Shown here in pieces: positions 33,972-45,900 of a stretch of DNA of 64,000 nt. This stretch comes from Pseudomonas lactis. GTDB lineage: Bacteria; Pseudomonadota; Gammaproteobacteria; Pseudomonadales; Pseudomonadaceae. The notes beneath the pieces were generated by a model, which was not told the origin of the DNA, made no database searches, and saw only the letters and a program-made list of their open reading frames with translations. Both the position numbers and the translations under genes were made by a program. The DNA is taken from contig NZ_JYLO01000002.1 in the NCBI RefSeq assembly GCF_001439845.1, positions 372,001-436,000 of the forward strand. The letters run 5' to 3'. The stretch's first letter is position 1; each line of letters starts with the position of its first letter.

Positions 33972-34760
33972 ATGTTTTCGCCATGGCGGCTGGCTGCAGG
34001 ACTGACTTTATGGGCACTGGGCACCGCCGCGTGGACGCAGGCCGGTGCCGCGCAGTTGGTGAGAATCGGCGCGGCGCACTTTCCGCCCTATACCGTTCGC
34101 CCCGAACAAGGCGCCGACACCGGGTTGCTGCCGCAATTGGTCGAGGCGTTGAACGCTGCGCAACCCGATTACCAGTTTGTGGTGGTGCCTACCTCGATCC
34201 CCCGGCGTTTTCGTGACTTCGAGCAAGGCCGGGTCGACATGGCGATCTTCGAAAACCCGTCCTGGGGTTGGCAGAATATTGCCCATACCAGTGTTGATAT
34301 GGGGCTCGAAGATGCGGAGATTTTTGTCGCTCAGCGTCAGCCCGGGCGCGACCAGAGTTATTTTTCTGACCTTACCGGTAAACGTCTGGCGGTGTTCAGT
34401 GGGTATCACTATGCCTTTGCTGACTTCAATCCTGATCCCAAGAACATGGCCGAGCACTACAACGCCACGTTGACCTATTCCCACGACAGCAACTTGCTGA
34501 TGGTCGCCCGTGGGCGTGCGGATATTGCGTTGGTTACCCGTTCGTACCTGAGTGATTTCATGGTGCGCAACGCGGACATGGCGGGGCAGTTTTTGGTGTC
34601 GGAGCGTATTGATCAGGTGTATCACCACTACGCGTTGCTGCGGCCAAAGGCACCGATCACGGGGGAGGCGTTTTCGGCGTTGCTCAAGGGGCTACGCAGC
34701 AGTGGGCAGATGCTGAGGATTTTTGAGCCGTATCGTATTGATGTGACGCCACTGCCCTAG
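33972..34760 (+). CDS. Periplasmic solute-binding protein, family 3 type
   Basis: 262 residues. The ATG at 33972 gives a signal peptide (MFSPWRLAAGLTLWALGTAA, cleavage near residue 26); the ribosome site is weak. The mature part has the SBP_bac_3 pattern: IGAAHFPPYTVRPE, GRVDMAIFENPSWG, LTGKRLAVFSGYHY, GRADIALVTRSYL. There is no Asp/Arg amino-acid clamp that I can assign, and no permease or ATPase genes nearby, so the ligand is unknown. It may act as a sensor partner rather than in transport. Confidence 0.75.
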   Translation: MFSPWRLAAGLTLWALGTAAWTQAGAAQLVRIGAAHFPPYTVRPEQGADTGLLPQLVEALNAAQPDYQFVVVPTSIPRRFRDFEQGRVDMAIFENPSWGWQNIAHTSVDMGLEDAEIFVAQRQPGRDQSYFSDLTGKRLAVFSGYHYAFADFNPDPKNMAEHYNATLTYSHDSNLLMVARGRADIALVTRSYLSDFMVRNADMAGQFLVSERIDQVYHHYALLRPKAPITGEAFSALLKGLRSSGQMLRIFEPYRIDVTPLP

Positions 34761-34799
34761 ATCGCAGTAAATAAGCTCCTTTGGGCTCAGTGGGGTCAA

Positions 34800-35253
34800 C
34801 TGTGGGAGCTGGCTTGCCTGCGATGATGGCCTGCCAGCCGACACCTATCTACCTGACACCCCACAATCCAACTGTGCGGGCTTGCTCGCGAAGGCGGCCT
34901 GACAGGCGACACAGTTGGATTGTGTACATATCCATTCCTGCGGTAACGGCCACTTAGGGTTCCGCTCTGACAGCGGCTCACTTTTGAAAGGAGCCGGAAT
35001 GCCGGCCCAGCCAAAAGTAAGCAAAAGGCTCTTGCCCCACCACTCGGCACCTCGCTTAGGCTCGGTGTGCCCGAACACAGGCTTGAATCCGTGGGCCGCC
35101 GCCACGCGCCATCCATGGCGCGGGGCGGCTAACCCGGCGTCCTGCCGGGTTACCCACGAATTCAAGCCTGCGTTCGGCCAGCGTGGTTTAACGGGGCGCC
35201 TGAGATCAAGATCAAAAGCAGATCAAGAGCGACTCGCTTCGCATCGTGGTTAC
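34800..35253. repeat. Composite intergenic repeat, locus 2
   Basis: A family-B REP unit at 34800-34825 and a family-A half unit near 34876-34896 precede a 330-bp element (34924-35253). The element starts GTACATATCC and ends GCTTCGCATCGTGGTTAC. The last part, TTTAACGGGGCGCCTGAGAT onward, is shared with 59484-59545 and 18011-18070. It ends 34 nt before the pvdS stop. Apparent reading frames in it lack support. Confidence 0.8.
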
Positions 35254-35286
35254 CGTGGGCCCTTACCCAGAATGTCCTCGCTGTGC

Positions 35287-35838
35287 TCAAACCCGCCGCG
35301 CAAACGTATCGCTATGACTGCCCGACACCTTGCGGCAATGCACCAGCGCATCGCGAATCATGAAGTTCACCAAGGTCGGAGACACCCCAAGCTCCTTGGC
35401 GATGTCTTTTTGCGGCACGCCATGCAAGCGGTACATCTCGAACGCGTAGCGGGTGCGCTGTGGCAACTCCGTCAGGGCGTCGGCGATGTTTTCCAGGGTG
35501 TTGAAATTGATGTGCGAGGTTTCCGGTGAAGCGCCGTGAATAACCACATTCAAGCCTTCCTCTTCGGTCCCGGAATATTTGAGCTCCAGCGCCTGCTTGC
35601 GATAGTGATCGATCGCCAGGTTTCGCACGATCTGGAACAGATAACTCAGTTGAGCCTTGAACGATGAGGTGATGGTCGGTGCCGACTGCAGCCGAAAGTA
35701 GGCGTCTTGCACCACGTCTTCGGCGCGGGAGCGGCACCCGGTGATGCGGGCCGCGATCTTCACCAGGATCAGCCGATTGTCGACGAATGCCTGGAGAAGG
35801 GGTGAATCGCACCTGCCTGTGGATACTGGTTCCGTCAT
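35287..35838 (-). CDS. pvdS: Iron-starvation ECF sigma factor PvdS
   Basis: Directs transcription of pyoverdine synthesis genes when iron is scarce. 183 residues from the ATG at 35838 behind AAGGTGA; a GTG 9 nt upstream is possible. Sigma region 2 (LLQAFVDNRLILVKIAARIT, RAEDVVQDAYFRLQ) and region 4 (LHGVPQKDIAKELGVSPTLV) are nearly identical to remembered PvdS/PbrA proteins. The promoter region carries a Fur box, and the partner genes pvdG-pvdL are divergent. Confidence 0.97.
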   Translation of the reverse strand: MTEPVSTGRCDSPLLQAFVDNRLILVKIAARITGCRSRAEDVVQDAYFRLQSAPTITSSFKAQLSYLFQIVRNLAIDHYRKQALELKYSGTEEEGLNVVIHGASPETSHINFNTLENIADALTELPQRTRYAFEMYRLHGVPQKDIAKELGVSPTLVNFMIRDALVHCRKVSGSHSDTFARRV

Positions 35839-35909
35839 GGAAATCACCTTGTTGCTAATAGGTTAGGGGAGGGCATCCCTGCTGAGGCCTCCTACACATC
35901 GGGCAACAA

Positions 35910-35936
35910 ATTATGCTGAATGATAATGATTGTCAA
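35910..35936 (-). promoter_or_regulatory. pvdS promoter with overlapping Fur box
   Basis: The Fur site TGATAAT-G-ATTGTCA (35921-35935) matches 14 of 15 positions of the 7-1-7 model TGATAAT-N-ATTATCA. On the minus strand TTGACA (-35) and CATAAT (-10, 15-nt spacing) overlap it, so Fur-Fe would block polymerase. It lies about 75-95 nt upstream of pvdS. Confidence 0.8.
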
Positions 35937-36004
35937 ATGAGAAGACGAACTAATCTTATGCCTTGGGCAAAGGTGTGAACCACGTCTCGCTCGCCCCCGG
36001 CGAC

Positions 36005-36028
36005 TAATTATTTGCTGGCTCCGTCCGT
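36005..36028 (+). promoter_or_regulatory. Candidate PvdS-dependent promoter of pvdG-pvdL
   Basis: TAATT, exactly 16 nt, CGT. The iron-starvation box consensus is TAAAT-N16-CGT, so there is one mismatch with exact spacing. A perfect box occurs at 59594 upstream of pvdH. Confidence 0.6.
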
Positions 36029-36089
36029 TCTCATGGGTGACAGGTTCGTTAGTACAACGGCCAAGGATCAGCACCCGCAGGAGGACCAG

Positions 36090-36143
36090 ATGGGTTTTTA
36101 TCGTGCATTCAGCGTGTTTCAGTTTGGAGTCCTCGCGCGATGA
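36090..36143 (+). CDS. 17-residue leader ORF overlapping pvdG
   Basis: ATG at 36090, 5 nt after a consensus AGGAGG site, encodes [17 protein letters not shown]. Its stop TGA (36141-36143) overlaps the pvdG start as ATGA. The ribosome site is stronger than that of pvdG itself (GGAG, 10 nt spacing), so pvdG translation may be coupled to this short frame. No similar peptide is recognised, and expression is unproven. Confidence 0.45.
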   Translation: MGFYRAFSVFQFGVLAR

Positions 36144-36892
36144 GTACGCCCCTGCGGCTGCGCCTGTTTTGCCTGCCCCATTCAGGCGCCAGCGCCTCGG
36201 TCTATGCGCGCTGGCGCCGGGTTCTGCCGGACTGGCTGCAGGTGTGCCCGCTGGAATTGCCGGGGCGCGGCATGCGCATGGACGAGCCGTTGCAGCGCGA
36301 TATCAAGGCCTTGGCCGCGCAGCTTGCTGAAGAGATCAGCCGTGATCTCGATGGCCCCTATGCCTTGTTCGGCCACAGCCTTGGCGGGCTGTTGGCGTTT
36401 GAATTGGCCCACGCTTTAAACGCACGCAATCTGCCTGCGCCGCTGGCGTTGTTCGCGTCCGGCACGGCGGGCCCGGCGCGTCGTGATGTGAGCGAGTACG
36501 CCGTCGAAAAGACCGATGCCCAACTCATCGCCCGCCTTCGTGAGTTACAAGGCACCGCCGAGGAAGCCCTGGCCAACCCCGAGTTGATGCAACTGATGTT
36601 GCCGATCCTGCGCGCCGATTTCCTGCTGTGCGGCAGTTTCACCTATGGCGAGCGCCAGCCCCTGGCGCTGCCGATCCACGTGTTCGGTGGCAAGCAGGAC
36701 AGCGTGCGTGCCGACCAGTTGCTCGACTGGCAACTCGACGCCGCCAGTGGGTTTTCCCTGGACATGTTTGACGGCCATCACTTCTTCCTCGTGCAGCAAG
36801 AAAGCGCCGTGCTGCGCTGTGTGCGTCGCTATGCCGACGAGCACCTGGCGCGCTGGCGCATTGGCGCGGCGCGGCAGCTCGCCGCCGGCTGA
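36140..36892 (+). CDS. pvdG: Type II thioesterase PvdG
   Basis: Editing thioesterase that clears misloaded carrier domains of the pyoverdine synthetases. 250 residues, alpha/beta-hydrolase: [17 protein letters not shown], nucleophile Ser in [14 protein letters not shown], a catalytic Asp near [12 protein letters not shown], and the terminal His in FDGHHFFL. It is followed by pvdL after 51 nt, in one transcription unit behind the candidate PvdS promoter. Confidence 0.93.
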   Translation: MSTPLRLRLFCLPHSGASASVYARWRRVLPDWLQVCPLELPGRGMRMDEPLQRDIKALAAQLAEEISRDLDGPYALFGHSLGGLLAFELAHALNARNLPAPLALFASGTAGPARRDVSEYAVEKTDAQLIARLRELQGTAEEALANPELMQLMLPILRADFLLCGSFTYGERQPLALPIHVFGGKQDSVRADQLLDWQLDAASGFSLDMFDGHHFFLVQQESAVLRCVRRYADEHLARWRIGAARQLAAG

Positions 36893-36943
36893 ACCCCACC
36901 GATTTCCCGAATTTCCCGTAAGCCGATTTCAGGCAGGAACCCC

Positions 36944-39900
36944 ATGATGGACGCCTTCGAACTCCCCCGCACCCTGGTCCAGTCCCTTCAACAGCGTGCT
37001 GCGCAGACGCCGGACCAAGTCGCCTTGCGCTTCCTCGCCGAGAGCGCCGAGCACAGTGTGGTGCTCAGTTATCGCGACCTCGACCAACGCGCCCGCACCA
37101 TCGCCGCCGCCCTGCAAGCCAACGCTGGCCTGGGCGAGCGTGCGGTGTTGCTGTTCCCCAGTGGGCCGGACTATGTGGCGGCGTTCTTTGGTTGCCTGTA
37201 CGCCGGGGTGATCGCGGTGCCGGCGTATCCGCCGGAATCCACGCGCCGTCATCACCAGGAGCGTCTGCTGTCGATCATCAGTGATGCCGAGCCGCGCCTG
37301 CTGTTGACCATTGCCAGCCTCAGCGAGGGCCTGGCGCAGATTGAAAATGCGCCCACGGTGTTGAGCGTCGACACCCTGGAGGCGCAGTTGGCCGACCAGT
37401 GGGTCGAGCCCGACCTCAAGGTCGACGACATCGCCTTCCTGCAATACACCTCCGGCTCCACCGCATTGCCCAAAGGCGTGCAAGTCAGCCACGGCAACCT
37501 GGTGGCCAACGAAGTGCTGATCCGCCGTGGTTTTGGCATCGACCTCAACCCCGACGACGTGATCGTCAGTTGGTTGCCGCTGTACCACGACATGGGCCTG
37601 ATCGGCGGCCTGCTGCAACCGATTTTCAGCGGCGTGCCCTGCGTGTTGATGTCGCCGGCCTACTTCCTTGGCCGACCTTTGCGCTGGCTGGAGGCGATCA
37701 GCGAATACGGCGGCACCATCAGCGGTGGCCCGGATTTCGCCTACCGCCTGTGCAGCGAACGGGTCAGCGAGTCGGCCCTGGAGCGCCTGGATTTGAGCCG
37801 CTGGCGCGTGGCCTATTCGGGTTCCGAACCGATCCGCCTCGACACCCTGGAACGCTTCGCGGAAAAATTTGCGGCCTGTGGTTTCACCCCGAATAATTTC
37901 TTCGCCTCCTACGGCCTGGCCGAAGCCACCCTGTTTGTCGCGGGAGGCATCCGTGGCCGTGGCATTCCCGCGATGCGCATGGACGAGCAGGCGCTGGCCG
38001 CCAACCGCGCCGAACCGGGGCAGGGCAGCGCGATCATGAGTTGCGGCACCAGCCAACCGGACCACGCCGTGTTGATCGCCGACCCGCACATTCTCACCGA
38101 GCTGCCCGACCAGTGCGTCGGCGAACTCTGGGCCACCGGCCCGAGCATCGCCCACGGCTACTGGCGCAACCCTGAAGCCAGCGCCAAGACCTTTGTCCAG
38201 CATGCTGGCCGCACCTGGTTGCGCACTGGCGACCTGGGCTTTATTCGCGACGGTGAGGTGTACATCACCGGGCGCCTGAAAGACCTGCTTATCGTGCGCG
38301 GCCACAACCTCTACCCCCAGGACATCGAGCAGACCATCGAGCGCGAAGTGGAAGTGGTGCGCAAGGGCCGGGTTGCCGCGTTTGCGGTCAATGACCAGGG
38401 CCTGGAAGGCATCGGCATCGCCGCGGAAATCAGCCGCAGCGTGCAGAAAATACTGCCGCCCGAAGCGCTGATCAAGGCGATCCGCCAAGCCGTGGCCGAG
38501 GCCTGCCAGCAAGCCCCGAGCGTGGTGGTGCTGCTCAACCCCGGCGCCTTGCCGAAGACCTCCAGCGGCAAAGTGCAGCGTGCGGCCTGTGCGCTTCGGC
38601 ATGCCGATGGCAGCCTCGACAGCTACGCGCAGTTCCCCGGGCAGCAGGGGCCGGCGAGCGAAGTGGCGCTGGAATCGGACCTGCAACAGCAGATTGCGGC
38701 GATCTGGTGCGAGCAACTGCAACTGGCTCATGTGGCGGGCGACGATCACTTTTTCTTGCTGGGCGGCAACTCCATCACCGCGACCCAAGTGGTCGCGCGC
38801 CTGCGCGAAAGCCTCGGGCTGGAGCTGAACCTACGCCTGCTGTTCGAAGCGCCGACACTCGCGGCCTTTGCTGCGGCTGTGGCGCACCTGCAACAGGACG
38901 GCGGCGTGGCCCAAGGCGCAATACACGCGCTGTCACGTCAAGAAGACCTGCCCCAATCCCTGGCACAGAACCGCCTGTGGATCACCTGGCAATTGGACCC
39001 TCACAGCAGCGCCTACACCATTCCCGGCGCCTTGCACCTGCGCGGCGAGCTGGATGAAGACGCGCTGCGTCACAGCTTCCAGCAACTGATCCAGCGTCAC
39101 GAAGCCCTGCGCACGCGCTTCTACGAGCGCGACGGCCAGGCGTTTCAGCGTGTCGAGGCAACGGCGGATTTCGAACTGCCGATCATCGATCTCAGCGACC
39201 TGCCCAACACCGAACGCGAAGCCCGTGCGCAACGGGTCCGCGAAGACCAGGCACGCAGTCCGTTCGACCTGGAAAAAGGCCCCTTGCTGCGGGTTACCCT
39301 GGTACGCCTGGGCGATGAAGAGCACCAACTGCTGGTGACTTTGCACCACATCATTGCCGACGGTTGGTCGCTGAATATCCTGATCGACGAGTTCTCGCGC
39401 CTGTACGCCGCTGCCGCCCAAGGCCAGTCCCTGGAGCTGCCGCCGCTGGCCTTGCAATACGCCGACTACGGCAGCTGGCAGCGCCAATGGCTGGCCGAAG
39501 GCGAGGGCCAGCGACAGCTGACGTACTGGAAAGCGCAGTTGGGTGACGAGCATCCGGCCCTGAACCTGGCCACCGATCATCCGCGTGCCGCCCAGCATCG
39601 GCACAGCGCCGCGCGCCATAGCCAGCGCCTGGATGCGCGCCTCAGTGCGGCGATCCGCCAGACCGCCCAGGCCCATGACTCGACGCCGTTCATGCTGCTG
39701 CTGGCGACGTTCCAGACCTTGCTCTATCGCTACAGTGGCCAGCGCGATATCCGTATCGGCGTGCCCAATGCCAACCGCCCACGCCATGAAACCCAGGGCC
39801 TGATCGGCTTCTTTATCAACACCCTGGTGCTGCGCGCCGAGCTGGACGGGCGCCTGCCGTTCAACCAGCTGTTGGCCGCCACTCGCGAGACCACATTGGC

Positions 39901-42900
39901 CGCCCAGGCCCATCAGGACCTGCCCTTCGAACAACTGCTGGAAGCCTTCCCCCAGGCCCGCGAACAGGGCCTGTTCCAGGTCATGTTCAACCACCAGCAA
40001 CGGGACCTCAGTGCCTTGCGCCGCCTGCCGGGCCTGCTGGCCGATGAATTGCCCTGGCACAGCCGCGAAGCCAAGTTCGACCTGCAACTGCACAGCGAAG
40101 AAGACCGCAATGGGCGCTTGAGCCTGTCGTTCGACTACGCCGATGAGCTGTTCGAACCTGCGACCATCCAGCGTCTGGCCGAGCAGTTCATCCATCTACT
40201 TAAAGCTGTGTGCGCGCAACCACAACACGCCATCGGCGACCTGCCATTGATGCAGGCCGACGAACAGCAACCCTGGAGCGAAGCCCCCTGCGCGCCGGCC
40301 CGGCACTGGCTGCCCGAGCTGCTCAGCCAACAGACGTCGGACGCCACCGCGCTGGTCTGGCAGGACGGCAGCCTGACCTTCGCCCAACTGCACACCCAGG
40401 CCAACCGCCTGGCCCATTACCTGCGCGACAAAGGCGTGGGCCCGGACGTGTGCGTGGCCATCGCCGCCGAGCGTTCGCCGCAATTGCTGATCGGCCTGCT
40501 CGCCATCATCAGGGCCGGTGGCGCCTACGTGCCGCTGGACCCGGATTACCCCGCCGAGCGCCTGGCCTACATGCTCAAGGACAGCGGCGTGCAGCTGCTG
40601 CTCACCCAGACCGCCTTGCTCCCCCAACTGCCCAGCGCCGAAGGCGTGTGCGTGATTGCCATGGACAGTCTGCACCTCGACAGCTGGCCGACCCAGGCGC
40701 CAGGCTTGCACCTGCACGGCGATAACCTCGCCTACGTGATCTACACCTCCGGATCCACCGGCCAACCCAAAGGCGTGGGCAACACCCACGGCGCCCTGGC
40801 CGAGCGTTTGCAGTGGATGCAGGCCACCTATCAACTGAACGAAACCGATGTGCTGATGCAAAAGGCGCCGATCAGTTTCGACGTGTCGGTGTGGGAATGC
40901 TTCTGGCCATTGATTACCGGCTGCCGCCTGGTATTGGCCGGGCCGGGCGAACATCGCGACCCGCACCGTATCGCGCAGCTTGTGCAGGAACATGGGGTGA
41001 CCACGCTGCACTTCGTGCCGCCGCTTTTGCAGCTGTTTATCGACGAGCCGCTGGTGGCCGAATGCACCAGCCTGCGTCGGCTGTTTTCCGGCGGCGAAGC
41101 CTTGCCTGCCGAGTTGCGTAACCGCGTACTGGCGCGCTTGCCAGCGGTGCAATTACACAACCGCTATGGCCCGACCGAAACTGCAATCAACGTCACCCAT
41201 TGGCAGTGCGCTGCCTCGGATGGCGAGCGCTCGCCGATTGGCCGGCCATTGGGCAATGTGATTTGCCGCGTACTGGACGAGCAGCTCAACCCGCTGCCGG
41301 CCGGTGTGCCGGGCGAACTGTGCATCGGCGGTATCGGCCTGGCGCGGGGTTACCTGGGCCGTGCCGGGCTGACGGCCGAACGTTTTGTCGCCGACCCGTT
41401 GGGCGCGGCGGGCACTCGGTTGTATCGCACCGGTGACCGTGCGCGCTGGAACGCCGATGGCGTCCTCGAATACCTCGGGCGCCTCGATCAGCAGGTCAAG
41501 CTGCGCGGTTTCCGTGTGGAACCGGAAGAAATCGAAGCGCGCCTGCTGGCCCTCGCAGGCATCGCCCAAGCCGTGGTGCTGGTGCGTGATGCCCAGTTGA
41601 TCGGCTACTACACCGCCGACACCGAACTGGATGAGCAAACGGTCAAAACCGCCCTGGCCGCCGAGTTGCCGGAGTACATGGTGCCTGCGCTGCTGATGCG
41701 CCTGGATGCCATGCCCCTGAGCCCCAGTGGCAAGCTCGACCGGCGCGCCTTGCCAGAGCCGGTATGGCAAACCCGCGAACACGTCGAACCGCACACAGTC
41801 TTGCAGCTGCAAATCGCCGCGATCTGGCGCGAGGTGCTGGGCCTGCCACGCATCGGCCTGCGCGATGACTTTTTCGCACTGGGCGGGCACTCGTTGCTGG
41901 CCACGCAAATCATCTCTCGCACCCGCCAGACCTGTGACGTCGAGCTGCCGCTGCGCACCCTGTTCGAAGCCAGCGAGCTGGGCGATTTTGCCGAGCAGGT
42001 CGGGCTGATCCAGGCGGCGGGCCAGCGCAACCAACAGACTGCCATCGCCAAAGTCGACCGCAGCCAGCCGGTCCCCTTGTCCTATTCCCAGCAGCGCATG
42101 TGGTTCCTCTGGCAGATGGAACCGGACAGCCCGGCCTATAACGTCGGCGGCATGGCGCGCCTGCGCGGGGTACTGGATGTGGGGCGTTTCGAGGCAGCCT
42201 TGCAAGCCTTGATCATGCGTCATGAAACCCTGCGCACCACTTTCCCAAGCGTTGACGGTGTGGCCTGTCAGAAGGTCTCGGCGCAGACCACTGTGCGCAT
42301 GGGCTGGCAGGACTTCTGCGCATTGGATGAGCTGCAGCGCCAGCAGCGTTTGCAGCAACTGGCCGATGTCGAGGCGCACACGCCGTTCAACCTGGAAACC
42401 GGGCCGCTGTTGCGCGCCTGCGTGGTCAAGGCTGGCGAGCAAGAGCATTACCTGGTGCTGACCCTGCACCATATCGTCACCGAAGGCTGGGCCATGGACA
42501 TCTTTGCCCGTGAACTCAGCGCCCTGTATGAAGCCTTTATCGACGAGCGCGACTCGCCGCTGCCCGCGTTGCCGGTGCAGTACCTCGACTACAGCGTGTG
42601 GCAACGCCGGTGGATGGAAGCCGGTGAGCGCCAGCGCCAGCTGGACTACTGGACCGCGCAACTGGGCAACGAACACCCGTTGCTGGAACTGCCCGGCGAC
42701 CGTCCACGCCCACCGGTGCAAAGCCACCGGGGCGAGCTGTACCGCTTTGATTTGAGCGATGAGCTGGCCGCCCGTGTGCGTGCCTTCAACGCGCAACAGG
42801 GCCTCACGCTGTTCATGACCATGACCGCGACCCTGGCGGTGTTGCTCTACCGCTACAGCGGCCAGACCGACCTGCGTATCGGCGCGCCCGTGGCCAACCG

Positions 42901-45900
42901 TATCCGCCCGGAAAGCGAAGGCTTGATTGGCGCGTTCCTCAATACCCAGGTGCTGCGTTGCCAGCTCACTGGGCAGATGCAGGTCAGCGAGTTGTTTGAG
43001 CAGGTGCGCCATACCGTGATCGAAGGCCAGTCCCATCAGGACCTGCCGTTCGACCACCTGGTGGAAGCTCTGCAACCACCGCGCAGCGCGGCGTACAACC
43101 CGTTGTTCCAGGTGATGTGCAACGTGCAGCGCTGGGAATTCCAGCAAAGCCGCCAACTGGCCGGCATGACCGTGGAGTACCTGGCCAACGATGCGCGGGC
43201 GACCAAGTTCGACCTCAACCTGGAAGTCACCGACCTCGACCATCGCCTGGGTTGCTGCCTGACCTACAGCACCGACCTGTTCGACGAGCCGCGCATTGCA
43301 CGCATGGCCGCGCATTGGTGCAACCTGCTCGAAGCGTTGATCGCCGATCCCGGCCAGCGCCTCAGCGAATTGCCGTTGCTGAGCGCGGATGAGCAACGCG
43401 CCTTGCAAGACAGCCTGGGGGTGGAGAAGGGCGCGCATCGCCTCGACCAGTGCATCCATCAGCTGTTCAGCCAGCAGGCCAGCCAGCGGCCGGATGCCCC
43501 GGCGCTGACCTTTGCCGGTGTGACCCTCACGTATGCACAACTGGATGAGCGCGCCAACCGCCTGGCCTGGATGCTACGCGAGCGTGGGGTGGGCCCGCAG
43601 GTGCGCGTGGGCCTGGCGCTGCCGCGTTCGCTGGAAATGGTCATCGGTTTGCTGGCGATCCTCAAGGCCGGCGGCGCCTACGTGCCGCTGGACCCGGAAT
43701 ACCCGCTGGACCGCTTGCATTACATGATCGAAGACAGTGGCATCGGCCTGCTGCTCAGTGATGCGGCCCTGTTCGAAGCCCTGGGTGAATTGCCGGCGAC
43801 GGTGGCGTGCTGGTGCCTGGAGGATGACTCGCCGGTGCTGGTCAATTACCCCGCCGAGGCGCTGCCGTTCGTGAGTCTGGCGCAACACCAGGCATACCTC
43901 ATCTACACCTCGGGCTCTACGGGCAAGCCCAAGGGCGTGGTGGTGTCCCACGGTGAGATCGCCATGCACTGCCAAGCGGTGATCGAGCGCTTTGACATGC
44001 GCCCGGATGACTGCGAGCTGCACTTTTATTCGATCAACTTTGACGCTGCCACCGAGCGTTTGCTGGTGCCGCTGCTGTGCGGGGCGCGGGTGGTATTGCG
44101 CGCCCAGGGCCAGTGGGATGCCGAAGAAATCTGCGCGCTGATCCGTACCCATCGCATCAATGTGCTCGGTTTTACCCCTAGCTACGGCAGCCAGCTGGCG
44201 CAGTGGCTGGCGACCCAGCAACAGACGCTGCCGGTGCGCATGTGCATCACCGGTGGCGAAGCCTTGACCGGCGAACACTTGCACCGCATCCGTGCGGCAT
44301 TCATGCCCCAGCTATTCTTCAACGCCTACGGCCCCACCGAAACCGTGGTGATGCCCCTGGCCAGCCTGGCGCCCGAGCAGTTGGAGGAGGGGGCCGGCAG
44401 TGTGCCGATCGGCAGCATCGTCGGCGAGCGCGTGTCCTACATTCTCGACGCCGACTTGGCGCTGGTGCCCCAAGGCGCCAGCGGTGAGCTGTACATCGGT
44501 GGCGCCGGCCTGGCTCAGGGTTATCACCAGCGTCCGGGGATGACGGCGGAGCGTTTTGTCGCGGATCCGTTTGCCATCGAGGGCGGGCGTTTATATCGTA
44601 CCGGCGACCTGGTGCGCCAACGCGCCGATGGCCTGGTGGAGTACCTGGGGCGCATCGACCATCAGGTGAAGATTCGCGGTTTCCGCATCGAACTGGGCGA
44701 AATCGAAACACGCTTGCTCGAACATGAAGCTGTACGCGAAGCAGTGGTGCTGGCCCTGGATGCGCCGAGCGGCAAACAGCTGGTGGCGTACCTGGTCAGC
44801 GATGCCGAGCACGCCGCCTTGCGCGACGCGTTGAAGGCGCACCTCAAGGCGCAACTGCCGGACTACATGGTGCCCGCGCATCTGATCGTACTTCAAAGCA
44901 TGCCACTCACCGCCAACGGCAAGCTCGACCGCCGCGCCTTGCCGGAGCCGGACCCAGAGGCCAATCGCCAAGCCTACGTGGCCCCTCGCAGTGAGCTGGA
45001 ACACAGCCTGGCCGCCATCTGGTGCGCGGTGCTGAACGTGGAGCAAGTCGGCCTCGACGATAATTTCTTTGAACTGGGCGGCGACTCGATCCTGTCGATC
45101 CAGGTGGTGAGCCGTGCGCGCCAGGCCGGGATTCATTTCAGTCCCCGTGACCTGTTCCAGCACCAGACTGTACAAAGCCTGGCGGCCGTGGCGACCCGCT
45201 CGGAGCGCGTCATCGCCGAGCAAGGGCTGCTGACCGGTCCTTCGGGCCTCACGCCGATCCAGCACTGGTTCTTCGACACCGACATCCCGGCTCGCCAGCA
45301 CTGGAACCAGGCGTTGGTGCTCAAGCCACTGCAACTGCTCGATGCCCATCGCCTGGAGCAAGCGCTGCTGGCCGTGCTGGAACACCACGACGCGCTGCGC
45401 TTGAGCTTTACCCCGCGTGGCGCGCAATGGCATGCCGAGCACTTGGGCGTGCCGGAAGGTGGCGTGCTGCTGCAGGCGCAGGTGCGCGACATGCAGGCGT
45501 GCACGGCGTTGTTCACCGACACCCAGCGCAGCCTCGACCTGGCACAGGGGCCGCTGTTGCGCGCCTTGCTGGTGGACGGGCCGCAAGGCCAGCAGCGCTT
45601 GCTGATCGCCATCCATCACCTGGTGGTGGACGGCGTGTCGTGGCGCGTCCTGCTGGAAGACCTGCAAAACGTTTATCGCCAACTCAGTGAAGGCCAGTCC
45701 GTCAGCCTGCCGGCCAAGACCAGCGCACTGCGCGATTGGGCTGCGCGCTTGCAAGCCTATGCCCACAGTGAGTCCTTGCGCGAAGAGTTGAGCCTGTGGC
45801 AAGCGCAATTGGCTGGCCCGGCCGTGGCCTTGCCGGTGCAGCGTCCCCAAGGCGCACGGCGCAATAGCGATGCCGAAACGGTCAGCGTGCGCCTGGATGC

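Noticed and set aside
34999..35270. Open frame through the long repeat (MPAQPKVSKRLLPHHSAP...)
   Set aside because: It lies in a dispersed non-coding repeat, and the related copy at 59416 has a deleted, different continuation. Likely a spurious gene call.
36893..36943. Possible separate promoter for pvdL
   Set aside because: Only 51 nt, no TAAAT/CGT pair; pvdL is best explained as cotranscribed with pvdG.
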